A stretch of 52,701 bases of DNA from CAZFJG01 sp964410915 (lineage in GTDB: Bacteria > Synergistota > Synergistia > Synergistales > JAFGMB01), in contig CAYPIU010000009.1 of the NCBI GenBank assembly GCA_964410915.1, forward strand, positions 1 to 52,701, in the 5' to 3' direction. The position numbers were made by a program, and so were the translations under genes. The first letter of the stretch is position 1; the number at the start of each line of letters is the position of its first letter. Below the pieces are notes generated by a model that did no database searches, was not told where the DNA came from, and saw only the letters and a list, made by a program, of their open reading frames with translations. Of the stretch, positions 1-7,258 are shown in pieces.

Positions 1-296
1 TCAATAAGCTGAGAGTAGTATCTGGGATATACCTTTGCTATAGCCATTATCCTTGTATTGAGAAAGATTATCCCCAGAGTACAGACACCTATGAAAATGG
101 CGAGTACAAACACAGTGGTCACAATAGTCGGTACTTTTTTCTTCACAAGAAAGCGAACAACAGGAGCAAAGAGATAGGAAAGCAGCCATGCTATTACAAA
201 GGGGAGAATAACACCCTTTGCGGCCTTAAGAACTACCCCTGCTGCAACCAATGCTATTATTGAAAGAAGAACGACCACAACTTTATTTCGATCCAA
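1..296 (-). CDS. AI-2E family transporter, N-terminal part (runs off window)
   Basis: This is the N-terminal ~98 residues of a polytopic membrane protein of the AI-2E/PerM (UPF0118) family; the rest lies beyond the left edge. Read on the minus strand from a TTG at 296 it gives a short polar start (DRNK), a first hydrophobic helix (VVVVLLSIIALVAAGVVL), then the family-typical stretch ILPFVIAWLLSYLFAPVVRF followed by KKK and a second helix. AGGTAAAGGGG lies about 10 nt before the TTG and serves as a plausible ribosome site; no ATG or GTG fits better. Members export small molecules or ions and many are of unknown substrate, so AI-2 export should not be assumed. It is divergent from the ABC operon that follows. 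Confidence 0.8.
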   Translation of the reverse strand, partial: MDRNKVVVVLLSIIALVAAGVVLKAAKGVILPFVIAWLLSYLFAPVVRFLVKKKVPTIVTTVFVLAIFIGVCTLGIIFLNTRIMAIAKVYPRYYSQLI

Positions 297-419
297 AATA
301 TGTATTGCCCCTTTACCTGAAGTAATTCCATTATAACCGCAACTAAATACTGATGTTATGTGATTTTTGAATATTTTACCAGTTTTGGGATTTTTCTTCG
401 ATTAATTCTTTTAGAAGTA

Positions 420-448
420 TTGACACTATATAACTTTGTCGTTATAAT
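420..448 (+). promoter_or_regulatory. Consensus sigma-70 promoter of the amino-acid ABC operon
   Basis: TTGACA (420-425), a 17-bp spacer and TATAAT (443-448) form a perfect consensus promoter. The expected start near 455 leaves a leader of about 130 nt before the ATG at 588. Confidence 0.85.
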
Positions 449-503
449 TCTGTCTCGGTTTCATAGCATTACTTTAACATAGTGAAACATCATTTAGACT
501 TAC

Positions 504-543
504 ACCCTGCCGGAATTGTCATCTACTCCGGGTAGGGTTTTTT
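504..543 (+). promoter_or_regulatory. Leader hairpin with U-run (possible attenuator)
   Basis: ACCCTGCCGGA (504-514) can pair with TCCGGGTAGGGT (527-538) with one bulged base, and is followed at once by six T (538-543). This is the form of an intrinsic terminator, but it lies between the promoter and the first gene of the operon on the same strand, and the upstream gene is divergent, so it cannot end an upstream transcript. A weaker GTTTCA...TGAAAC pairing lies just before it. Attenuation is inferred; no known riboswitch or T-box motif was recognised. Confidence 0.5.
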
Positions 544-587
544 AAGAAATATGTAATAATAATACAATATACAGGAGGGTACAGATC

Positions 588-1343
588 ATGAAAAAGTTTT
601 TCCTAATTGTAATGTGTGCAGCTTTTCTTGCAGGTGTTTTAATGGCTTCAGGGGCTATGGCAGCCGACAAATACATTGTCGGTATTGATGGAGATTACCC
701 CCCCTATTCCTATGTTGATGAAGACGGAAATCCTACCGGTTTCGACGTTGAATCAGTAAAATGGATAGCGGATCAGCTTGGCTTCGAGGTTGAGATCAAA
801 CCCACAGCGTGGGACGGCATTATCCCGGCACTTATGGCCAAAAAGATAGACCTTATATATTCTGGAATGACAGCAAGCGCTGAAAGAAGAAAGGTTGTTG
901 CGTTCTCTGACGTATATTGGGTTATTAACCAGGCGGTATGTGTAAATGCAGATTCTGACCTCAATATCGTTACGGCACTTGCAGGAGATTACAAGGTAGG
1001 AACCCAGAGAGGATGCACTGCAGCAATGTGGCTGGAAGATAACCTTGTCAAGACAGATGTACTTCCAAAATCAAACCTTAAACTTTACGATAACTTCCCG
1101 CTTGCTGTGAAAGACCTTCAGAACGGCCGTGTGGATTCTGCAATGATGGATGATGTGATCGTAGAAAAAGCTGTAGAAGGTAAGGATCTGAAGATCATAG
1201 GAACAATAAGCACTGGCGAAGAATATGCAGTAGCAATGAGAAAAGAGGACGTGGAACTTCAGGAAATGATCAACAAAGGACTCAACATGCTGATGAAATC
1301 CCCCAAATGGGAAGAACTGAAAGCAAAGTACAATATGGACTAA
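588..1343 (+). CDS. Polar amino-acid ABC transporter, periplasmic binding protein
   Basis: Family 3 (PF00497 type) solute-binding protein that captures an amino acid in the periplasm and hands it to the permeases encoded just downstream. Residues 1-25 are a classical signal peptide (MKKFF, hydrophobic core, cleavage near AMA-AD) without a lipobox, consistent with a free periplasmic protein in a diderm cell. The mature start YIVGIDGDYPPYSYVDEDG and the following GFDVE match the ligand-binding signature of His/Gln/Arg-type binders. The 251-residue length is normal. The ATG at 588 has GGAGGG 9 nt upstream. The ligand cannot be told from sequence alone. A hairpin after the stop separates it from the permease genes. 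Confidence 0.93.
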   Translation: MKKFFLIVMCAAFLAGVLMASGAMAADKYIVGIDGDYPPYSYVDEDGNPTGFDVESVKWIADQLGFEVEIKPTAWDGIIPALMAKKIDLIYSGMTASAERRKVVAFSDVYWVINQAVCVNADSDLNIVTALAGDYKVGTQRGCTAAMWLEDNLVKTDVLPKSNLKLYDNFPLAVKDLQNGRVDSAMMDDVIVEKAVEGKDLKIIGTISTGEEYAVAMRKEDVELQEMINKGLNMLMKSPKWEELKAKYNMD

Positions 1344-1387
1344 CCTTTCATTTGAATTATAGATCGTAAAGAGTTAACATAACTCAG

Positions 1388-1429
1388 GCAGGAGAAGTGG
1401 CTCTGGCCAAAAATACTTCTCCTGCTTTT
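1388..1429 (+). terminator. Intercistronic hairpin after the binding-protein gene
   Basis: Perfect 11-bp inverted repeat GCAGGAGAAGT (1388-1398) / ACTTCTCCTGC (1415-1425) followed by TTTTC. It lies between the binding protein and permease genes of one operon, where partial termination or 3'-end protection would give more binding protein than membrane components. Confidence 0.7.
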
Positions 1430-1449
1430 CTTGTCGGGATGATGAATTG

Positions 1450-2127
1450 ATGAATGAAAGCATACAGGTCATAATTTCAACACTGCCATTTATACTTAAA
1501 GGAACTTTTGTGACACTACGTCTTGTACTGAGCGCTCTCGCTGTAGGGTTCGTACTGGGACTTCTGCTGGCAATAGGACAGGTCTACGGAAAGAAGATCC
1601 TGGCAAGAGCTATTTCCCTCTACATATGGTTTTTTCGGGGACTGCCAAATCTTGTACTGCTCTTTCTTTTTTATTTCGGCCTTTTCCCTTTGCTTGGACT
1701 TGACGTTTCCGCCTTTACGATCGCAGTCATAGCACTCGGTCTTCGAAGTTCAGCCTATCAATCTCAGATCTTCAGAGGCTCCATACAATCACTTGGTTCC
1801 GGCCAGATGATGGCTGCAAGATCTCTTGGAATGACAAATATACAGGCTATCTTAAACATTATTCTTCCCCAGGCGCTCAGGATATCTATACCAGGATGGT
1901 CAAATGAATATCCAATACTGCTTACAGATTCAGCTGTAACATATGCGATCGGGGTAATGGAAATACTTACCAGGGGAAGTCTCGTAGTCTCAAGAACATA
2001 TCAGCCAATGCCAATATACCTTACCTGCACGGTGATCTTTATACTGCTCAACTATGGAGGAATGAAAATCCTTCACATTCTTGAGGACAAGTACCGTATA
2101 CCGGGTTTTGGGAACATGGAGATGTAG
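1450..2127 (+). CDS. Amino-acid ABC transporter permease (first)
   Basis: Inner-membrane permease of the HisM/GlnP type. It has an N-terminal cytoplasmic tail, about five hydrophobic helices, the early motif IWFFRGLPNLVLLFL and the cytoplasmic EAA loop region (GQMMAARSLGMTNIQAILNI then ILPQALR) that docks on the ATPase. ATG at 1450 is preferred over the adjacent in-frame TTG at 1447; the ribosome site is weak, suggesting coupling or low expression. The gene is followed after 3 nt by the ATPase. The second, paralogous permease at 2895 suggests a heterodimeric channel like HisQ-HisM. Confidence 0.9.
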   Translation: MNESIQVIISTLPFILKGTFVTLRLVLSALAVGFVLGLLLAIGQVYGKKILARAISLYIWFFRGLPNLVLLFLFYFGLFPLLGLDVSAFTIAVIALGLRSSAYQSQIFRGSIQSLGSGQMMAARSLGMTNIQAILNIILPQALRISIPGWSNEYPILLTDSAVTYAIGVMEILTRGSLVVSRTYQPMPIYLTCTVIFILLNYGGMKILHILEDKYRIPGFGNMEM

Positions 2128-2130
2128 AAT

Positions 2131-2892
2131 ATGAAAGACAATATAATTCTCAGAGTTGAAGATATTCACAAAAAATACGGAAAAACAGAGGTCCTCAGCG
2201 GTATATCCTTTGAAGTAAGAAAGGGTGACACAAAGGTCTTTATAGGTTCTTCAGGAACCGGCAAAAGTACGCTCCTGAGGTGTATAAACCAGCTTACCGT
2301 ACCAGATAGCGGCAAGATATGGCTTCATGGTGAAGAAGTAACCCATTCCCAAAAGAGCATAAACTATTTCCGGCAGAGGATCGGAATGGTCTTTCAGAAT
2401 TTCAACCTTTTTGATCACCTCACAGCGGTAAAAAATGTTGAAATAGCTCTGATCAAAGTCAAAAAACTTAACAAAAAACAGGCACGTGAAAAAGCAATGG
2501 AAGAACTTGTCAGAGTTGGTCTTAAAGAACAGGCAGATCTATATCCTGCCGAACTTTCCGGAGGTCAGGCGCAAAGGGTCTCAATTGCAAGGGCTCTTGC
2601 CATGGAACCTGATATTATGCTTTTTGATGAACCTACATCTGCACTTGACCCTGAATTGACCGGAGAGGTGCTGGCTGTAATGAAAGACCTTTCAAGAAAC
2701 GGAATGACCATGCTTGTAGTTACACACGAAATGGGATTCGCATGTTCTGTGGCTAATGAGATCATTTTCATGGAAAAAGGGAAGATCCTCGAAAGCGGTC
2801 CCCCTTCAAAACTGATACGGGAACCCAGGTTTGAAAGAACGAAACAGTTCTTATGCAAACTGGGAGAACTTTATGGAGATATAGGTCGATAA
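2131..2892 (+). CDS. Amino-acid ABC transporter ATP-binding protein
   Basis: ATPase that powers the amino-acid importer. Walker A is GSSGTGKST (about residues 39-47), the Q-loop is GMVFQNFNLFDHLT, the ABC signature is LSGGQAQR, Walker B with the catalytic glutamate is IMLFDEPTSALDP, and the switch histidine is in VVTHEMGF. Length (253) and motif spellings fit the GlnQ/HisP (PAAT) subfamily. It starts 3 nt after the first permease and ends 2 nt before the second permease, so the operon order is binding protein, permease, ATPase, permease. Confidence 0.95.
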   Translation: MKDNIILRVEDIHKKYGKTEVLSGISFEVRKGDTKVFIGSSGTGKSTLLRCINQLTVPDSGKIWLHGEEVTHSQKSINYFRQRIGMVFQNFNLFDHLTAVKNVEIALIKVKKLNKKQAREKAMEELVRVGLKEQADLYPAELSGGQAQRVSIARALAMEPDIMLFDEPTSALDPELTGEVLAVMKDLSRNGMTMLVVTHEMGFACSVANEIIFMEKGKILESGPPSKLIREPRFERTKQFLCKLGELYGDIGR

Positions 2893-2894
2893 CA

Positions 2895-3560
2895 ATGATA
2901 GATATGATATTTCTCAGTGATGTTCTGCTACCTCCTCTTCTCGAGGGTCTCGTGGTAACGCTTAAACTGATCGCGTGCTCGATACCCTTTGGCCTTTTGA
3001 CGGGAATATTAATATCAACGGGGAGGGTATATGGAAATCCTGCGGTTTCCTTTCTCTGCAAGACCTATGTCATTATATTCAAGGGGACTCCGCTCCTCAT
3101 GCTGCTTTTTCTGATCTATTTTGGACTTCCGAGCATCGGGATATCACTATCCCCCTTCATTGCTGCTGTAACAGGATTCATAATATGCAACGGAGCCTAT
3201 AACTCCGAGTATATACGTGGTGCCATCCAGTCAGTCAAGTCTGGTCAAATGGTGGCTGCACTCGCCCTGGGAATGACAAAAAGACAGGCAATTATAAACA
3301 TTGTACTTCCCCAGGCCCTTATAAGGGCTATTCCGGGAGTATCGAACGAAATAATTTATCTTATAAAGTACTCATCACTGGCATACATGCTTACATGTAT
3401 AGAACTCACAGGAGCAGGCAAGATAGTGGCATCAAGATACTTCAGGTTCACTATCGTTTTTCTGATAGTAGGTTTGATCTATCTTTTCCTCGTAACAATA
3501 GCAGGCAAACTGCTTACAATGCTTGAAAAAAAGTTTGCTGTTCCCGGACTGATAAAATAA
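2895..3560 (+). CDS. Amino-acid ABC transporter permease (second)
   Basis: Second inner-membrane permease of the importer, paralogous to the first: IQSVKSGQMVAALALGMT and IVLPQALIRAIPG align with the equivalent EAA-loop region of the gene at 1450. ATG at 2895 lies 2 nt after the ATPase stop; an in-frame ATG inside the ATPase gene at 2853 would add 14 polar residues and is unlikely. At 221 residues it has about five membrane helices. Two distinct permeases in one operon point to a heterodimer. It is convergent with the acyltransferase gene 6 nt downstream, with no clear terminator between. Confidence 0.9.
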   Translation: MIDMIFLSDVLLPPLLEGLVVTLKLIACSIPFGLLTGILISTGRVYGNPAVSFLCKTYVIIFKGTPLLMLLFLIYFGLPSIGISLSPFIAAVTGFIICNGAYNSEYIRGAIQSVKSGQMVAALALGMTKRQAIINIVLPQALIRAIPGVSNEIIYLIKYSSLAYMLTCIELTGAGKIVASRYFRFTIVFLIVGLIYLFLVTIAGKLLTMLEKKFAVPGLIK

Positions 3561-3566
3561 AAACGC

Positions 3567-5441
3567 TTAATTATTTCTATCAGATCTTTCATTTTTCATC
3601 AGTTCTCCCATTTCAATAAGAGAACTCTGAAGATATTCCCAGAATAATTCCAGCTCCTTTGTCATGCCAGTCCTGGCTGATATATTGAAATTGAGCTGAT
3701 CTGGTCGGGTAAGATATCTTACTCCAAAACCATCATCCACTACTGGACCGAATCCACAAAGAGAAAGTCCTGCATGTCCGCTTGTGCTTGTTGAAAGCCT
3801 GTTTCTACAGAGGGTTTTATACCCGGGAGAGTTAAATATATCAGGCAGTTTTTCGATGCCCAGTTCCCTGCCAAAACGGTAATAAATATTCTTCAGCCCA
3901 AGGAGATGCCTGTCCACCCCGTAACCGTTTTTGCATTCCCTGCCTCTTGATATGTGCTTCCTGACAGCCTCCCTCAAGGCGGCTGTTTTTTCGGAAGGCT
4001 CAACATTGTTTTCTACCATCAATGTTGTAAATCTGACAGATTCAGGCGACACCGTCCTCATGGCTTCGGTCCTCCCATGAAGAAACCGTCTTGTACCTAT
4101 AGGCTCATAGGTCATTAGCGGTTTGCCATAAAGTTTGAAAACTGAAAGCTGAAGAGCCATCTGAACGAATCCGTCCGGGCTTAATCCGAAAGTTTTGATA
4201 ACATCTTTACCAAAATCCTTAAAATCCAGAACTCTGACACTTGTATCCGCAGCAAAAGCATCAAACCATTTACAGGCCTTTTCAAGTTCCCTATGAAGTT
4301 CATCATCTAAAAGAAAATCAAGTTCCTCTACTTTCATGTCCTCAGAGCAATTTCCCTCGACGTTATGTTTATGGATCTCAGATCTGGATATAAACCCTGT
4401 CAGGGTAACTATAGAAGAACCATCTATAGAGGAATGTTCCATATTTATAGCCGCAGTACCATCCTTGCATATAATAAATTCAAGAGACTTGTCAAACCAT
4501 CGATTTCTCCCATCTCCATGTAACATCACCGCAGAAGCCTCATTTCGGTCTGAAGGCCATGAATCATCAAGACATACAACAAAGAGGGAATCTTCAATAA
4601 CAGTAAGATTATTTTTGTTGACCTCTGAAAGGCCGATCATTTTTGACCTGGCTGAAGCCCATTCATCCCTGTTTATCGAGGTAAGAATGCCAACACTTTC
4701 TCCATCAGGAAGAGGAACATCTGAAAGGGAAATTATGTATTCAAGAGCGCTGACAATGGGTTCTTTCTTCTTTATATAACCATCTCTGCCCATAACCTGA
4801 AGCCGGAAAAGATGACCATTGCGAATAACAACAATGTGTTCAGCTGCTATTGGTGACGGGTCTTCAACACTACATGACGTTCGGAAAATATCAGTTCCTT
4901 TTCCCGGGATCCTTGTTGCAGAGAACATCCTGCTGAATTGACTCATACAGAGAGGGCAATCCTTTTCCATGTCTGGACAAAGTTTCTGGTTATCAAGTTC
5001 TTCCTTGAAGAGAAGCGCTCCCGCAATTATTTCAGCAGCTCGTTCAGACTGGGAAACAGTTCCTTCCGGCAAGTGGTTTTCAAACATATAAAAAATGTTG
5101 CTGTTGATCTCAAGAGCACTTCTATCTTTAAGATAATGATCGTACCAGAAAGGTTCCAGCCAGTTACATATGCCGTCCCTGCAGGACCAGTCAAATATGG
5201 CTTTCTGAAGTTTTGCCCCATCTCCCGCTTCGAGAAATGTTTCGACAGCGTTTCCTGTTTCCTCCATTTCATCAGCTTCAAGGAGTGGTTTGACCCATTC
5301 AATAAATTTTGTGCAGGTCTCCGTCAGATCAGGTACAGGAAGACTTGGAAGTTCATTCTGTTTTTCAAAAGTTGTATTCTGATCATCTGTGCGGTGAGAA
5401 TCCAGGACTTCATGACTTTCAGGCTTATTAGTGCTGGACAT
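3567..5441 (-). CDS. Carnitine/choline O-acyltransferase family protein
   Basis: A 624-residue protein with the full-length hallmarks of the PF00755 family (CrAT, CPT, ChAT), which moves acyl groups between CoA and carnitine or choline. After a ~30-residue polar leader come LPSLPVPDL and WLEPFWYDHYLKDRSAL (N-terminal family signatures), NMEHSSIDG with the catalytic His near residue 336, TYEPIGTRRFLHGRTEAMR (CoA/carnitine site), and LSTSTSGHAG...GFGPVVDDGFGVRY near 545-575, the family's STS and C-terminal motifs. No signal peptide or membrane segment is seen, so it is probably cytosolic. ATG at 5441 has GGAGG 10 nt upstream. Substrate is unknown; such enzymes are mainly eukaryotic. It is monocistronic and convergent with the ABC operon. 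Confidence 0.88.
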   Translation of the reverse strand: MSSTNKPESHEVLDSHRTDDQNTTFEKQNELPSLPVPDLTETCTKFIEWVKPLLEADEMEETGNAVETFLEAGDGAKLQKAIFDWSCRDGICNWLEPFWYDHYLKDRSALEINSNIFYMFENHLPEGTVSQSERAAEIIAGALLFKEELDNQKLCPDMEKDCPLCMSQFSRMFSATRIPGKGTDIFRTSCSVEDPSPIAAEHIVVIRNGHLFRLQVMGRDGYIKKKEPIVSALEYIISLSDVPLPDGESVGILTSINRDEWASARSKMIGLSEVNKNNLTVIEDSLFVVCLDDSWPSDRNEASAVMLHGDGRNRWFDKSLEFIICKDGTAAINMEHSSIDGSSIVTLTGFISRSEIHKHNVEGNCSEDMKVEELDFLLDDELHRELEKACKWFDAFAADTSVRVLDFKDFGKDVIKTFGLSPDGFVQMALQLSVFKLYGKPLMTYEPIGTRRFLHGRTEAMRTVSPESVRFTTLMVENNVEPSEKTAALREAVRKHISRGRECKNGYGVDRHLLGLKNIYYRFGRELGIEKLPDIFNSPGYKTLCRNRLSTSTSGHAGLSLCGFGPVVDDGFGVRYLTRPDQLNFNISARTGMTKELELFWEYLQSSLIEMGELMKNERSDRNN

Positions 5442-5582
5442 AAAAAAAGCACCTCCACTATATCGAATTAAATTCCAGGTAAGAATGAATTTTCTAACAT
5501 TATAATCCTAAAAATGTTTTTTTTCTTATAACCTATCAATTTTATTGCCGTTTTATGGTTTAGCCTTATACCCTATTAGTGT

Positions 5583-5588
5583 TATAAT
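5583..5588 (+). promoter_or_regulatory. Probable -10 element of the usp gene
   Basis: TATAAT at 5583-5588, 26 bp before the ATG at 5615. No good -35 hexamer is seen 16-18 bp upstream (TTAGCC at best), so activator help or an alternative factor is possible. Confidence 0.4.
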
Positions 5589-5614
5589 ATAGTTAAAGGA
5601 ACGGAGGGATATTT

Positions 5615-6049
5615 ATGAGAAAGGCACTGGTAGCAATAGACTCAAGTGATGTCAGCAGGGCTCTTATATCATATGCCTTCAATTACTCACTTAATGAAGG
5701 AATAGAAGTTTTAGATTTTCTTCATGTCGTTGAAAAAGCCTATGTGGCCCCACCTGTTACTCAGTCTCCCTTTGAAACCCCAAAAGAAGTCGACGTCAAA
5801 GCACACTATGAAGAAATGATAAACAATGTCCGGGGCGAAAAGACCGGCGTAAGTTTTGAGGTAATTGTAAGGACCGGTGTACCATACGAGCAGGTCATCG
5901 AACAGGCCGAAGAAAAAGATTATGAAATGATATTTATCGGGCACAGAGGAATGAGTGATATTAAGAGATTCTTCATAGGAAGCGTAGCAGCAAAGGTGGT
6001 CAGGCATGCACCCTGTACGGTTCTCGTATATCAGCAGCCTAAGGGGTAA
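5615..6049 (+). CDS. Universal stress protein (UspA family, ATP-binding type)
   Basis: A 144-residue single-domain Usp. It starts KALVAIDSSDVSRALISYAF and ends with the nucleotide-binding signature GHRGMSDIKRFFIGSVA (G-2x-G-9x-G-S), then HAPCTVLVY, which marks the ATP-binding (MJ0577-like) branch rather than the UspA branch. Cytosolic dimer; role in stress survival or signalling is known only in general. ATG at 5615 has GGAGGG 7 nt upstream. The ferredoxin gene follows 80 nt downstream on the same strand and may be co-transcribed. Confidence 0.93.
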   Translation: MRKALVAIDSSDVSRALISYAFNYSLNEGIEVLDFLHVVEKAYVAPPVTQSPFETPKEVDVKAHYEEMINNVRGEKTGVSFEVIVRTGVPYEQVIEQAEEKDYEMIFIGHRGMSDIKRFFIGSVAAKVVRHAPCTVLVYQQPKG

Positions 6050-6097
6050 GAACTTTTTTAACACCCGGATGCTTGACCTTTCGGATATTTGAATATA

Positions 6098-6129
6098 TTC
6101 TTCCACCTGTCGGAAGGCAGGTGGAAGAA
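6098..6129 (+). promoter_or_regulatory. Hairpin covering the ferredoxin Shine-Dalgarno
   Basis: TTCTTCCACCTG (6098-6109) and CAGGTGGAAGAA (6118-6129) form a perfect 12-bp stem with an 8-nt loop. The right arm contains the likely ribosome site AGGTGG and ends directly against the GTG start at 6130. There is no T-run, so it is not a terminator. Translational control is inferred. Confidence 0.55.
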
Positions 6130-6309
6130 GTGGCTTTACCTTTTATTGACGAAGATAAATGCACTGCATGCGGGAAATGCGTGGAAGTATGCCCTGCAAG
6201 GTGTATTGAGTCTAAAAGCATTGCCAGGTTGGTAAGACCTGAAAAATGTATTTCCTGCGGAAGATGTGCGAGGATCTGTCCATCAGGTGCTATAACACTC
6301 AAGGTATAA
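6130..6309 (+). CDS. 2[4Fe-4S] ferredoxin, 59 residues
   Basis: Small low-potential electron carrier with two cluster motifs, CTACGKCVEVCP and CISCGRCARICP, each of the CxxCxxCxxxCP form. It would pass electrons to or from oxidoreductases such as the porGDAB complex encoded in this window. The GTG at 6130 is chosen because AGGTGG sits 5 nt upstream; an in-frame GTG at 6121 lacks a well-spaced site. The start gives MALPFIDEDKC, the usual short lead into the first motif. The ribosome site is buried in a perfect hairpin. A terminator hairpin follows. Confidence 0.85.
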   Translation: MALPFIDEDKCTACGKCVEVCPARCIESKSIARLVRPEKCISCGRCARICPSGAITLKV

Positions 6310-6322
6310 TATCAATTTTCAG

Positions 6323-6353
6323 CGGGGAGAACCAAAAGCATCTCCCCGTTTAT
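6323..6353. terminator. Terminator between convergent ferredoxin and exonuclease genes
   Basis: CGGGGAGA (6323-6330) pairs with TCTCCCCG (6341-6348) and is followed by TTTAT on the plus strand. It lies between two convergent genes. Confidence 0.65.
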
Positions 6354-6359
6354 GATCTA

Positions 6360-7217
6360 TTAACCCATACATCTGTTAAAAAGGTATTCAAGCCCCTTGG
6401 AACTGCAGAAATCATAAAGAAGATCCGGATCAATACAGCAGGTGGCCAGAACCTTTTCCGGCAGGACCACATCTTCTACAAGGGTCACAAGATCCCTGGA
6501 AAGGTAAGCGATATCCTTTTCGGCTTCGAGTTTGCGCCTGACAACAGGTTTTATTAAGTCAAGGTTATTGTAGATCATCTGCAGATCACCAAATTCCCTT
6601 ATCAGTGCTGACGCAGTTTTCTTGCCGATCCCTTTTACCCCAGGAATATTGTCAGCCCTGTCTCCAATAAGAGCCAGATAATCCTTGAAATATTCAGGTC
6701 TGAACCCGAATTTTGATACAAAGGAACACCCGTCCATTTCTTCGTAATTCCCTGTCCTGCCATCATATTTCAGAATAGAGATATTCTGTTCTGTAAGAAG
6801 CTGACAGAGATCTTTGTCCGGTGACAGGATCCTTACGGAATCCCCCCGGGCGACTCTCGCAAGCGAAAGAGTGGCAAGGACATCGTCTCCCTCCACACTT
6901 TCAACAATTACACATGGAACTCCCATACATGATAGAAATTCATGTATAAGGGGAAACTGGCTGGTCAGTTCTTCAGGTACACTTGGACGATGAGCCTTAT
7001 ATTCAGGAAAGAGTTCATTCCTGAAACTTTTGCCAGGGGCATCAAAAATTACTGAGATCATGTCCGGGTCATATTTACGTATGGTACTGACAAGCATTGA
7101 ACCAAAACCCTGAACAGCATTGACAGGTTCTCCCTCCGGAGAAAAATGAATTGAAGGAAAACCGAAGAATGCTCTGAAGGCAAGTGCATGCCCATCTACA
7201 ACAAGAAGTTCGGCCAA
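6360..7217 (-). CDS. 5'-3' exonuclease / flap endonuclease (PolA N-domain type), stand-alone
   Basis: A 285-residue protein equal to the isolated 5' nuclease domain of DNA polymerase I, with no polymerase domain. Metal-site motifs are complete: VVDGHALAFRAFF near the start, VIFDAPGKSFRNELFPEYKAHR, VEGDDVLATL, ILSPDKDLCQLL and ALIGDRADNIPGV, followed by the helix-hairpin-helix GVKGIGKKTASALI. It would remove RNA primers or flaps during replication and repair. Start is TTG at 7217 with GAGAGGAG about 7 nt upstream; an ATG at 7286 would add 23 atypical residues and overlap the next gene. It is likely co-transcribed with the GNAT-nitrilase gene. Confidence 0.88.
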   Translation of the reverse strand: MAELLVVDGHALAFRAFFGFPSIHFSPEGEPVNAVQGFGSMLVSTIRKYDPDMISVIFDAPGKSFRNELFPEYKAHRPSVPEELTSQFPLIHEFLSCMGVPCVIVESVEGDDVLATLSLARVARGDSVRILSPDKDLCQLLTEQNISILKYDGRTGNYEEMDGCSFVSKFGFRPEYFKDYLALIGDRADNIPGVKGIGKKTASALIREFGDLQMIYNNLDLIKPVVRRKLEAEKDIAYLSRDLVTLVEDVVLPEKVLATCCIDPDLLYDFCSSKGLEYLFNRCMG

Positions 7218-7258
7218 GGTAAATCTCCTCTCGTACATATGTATGAAGAAGGCTGCGT

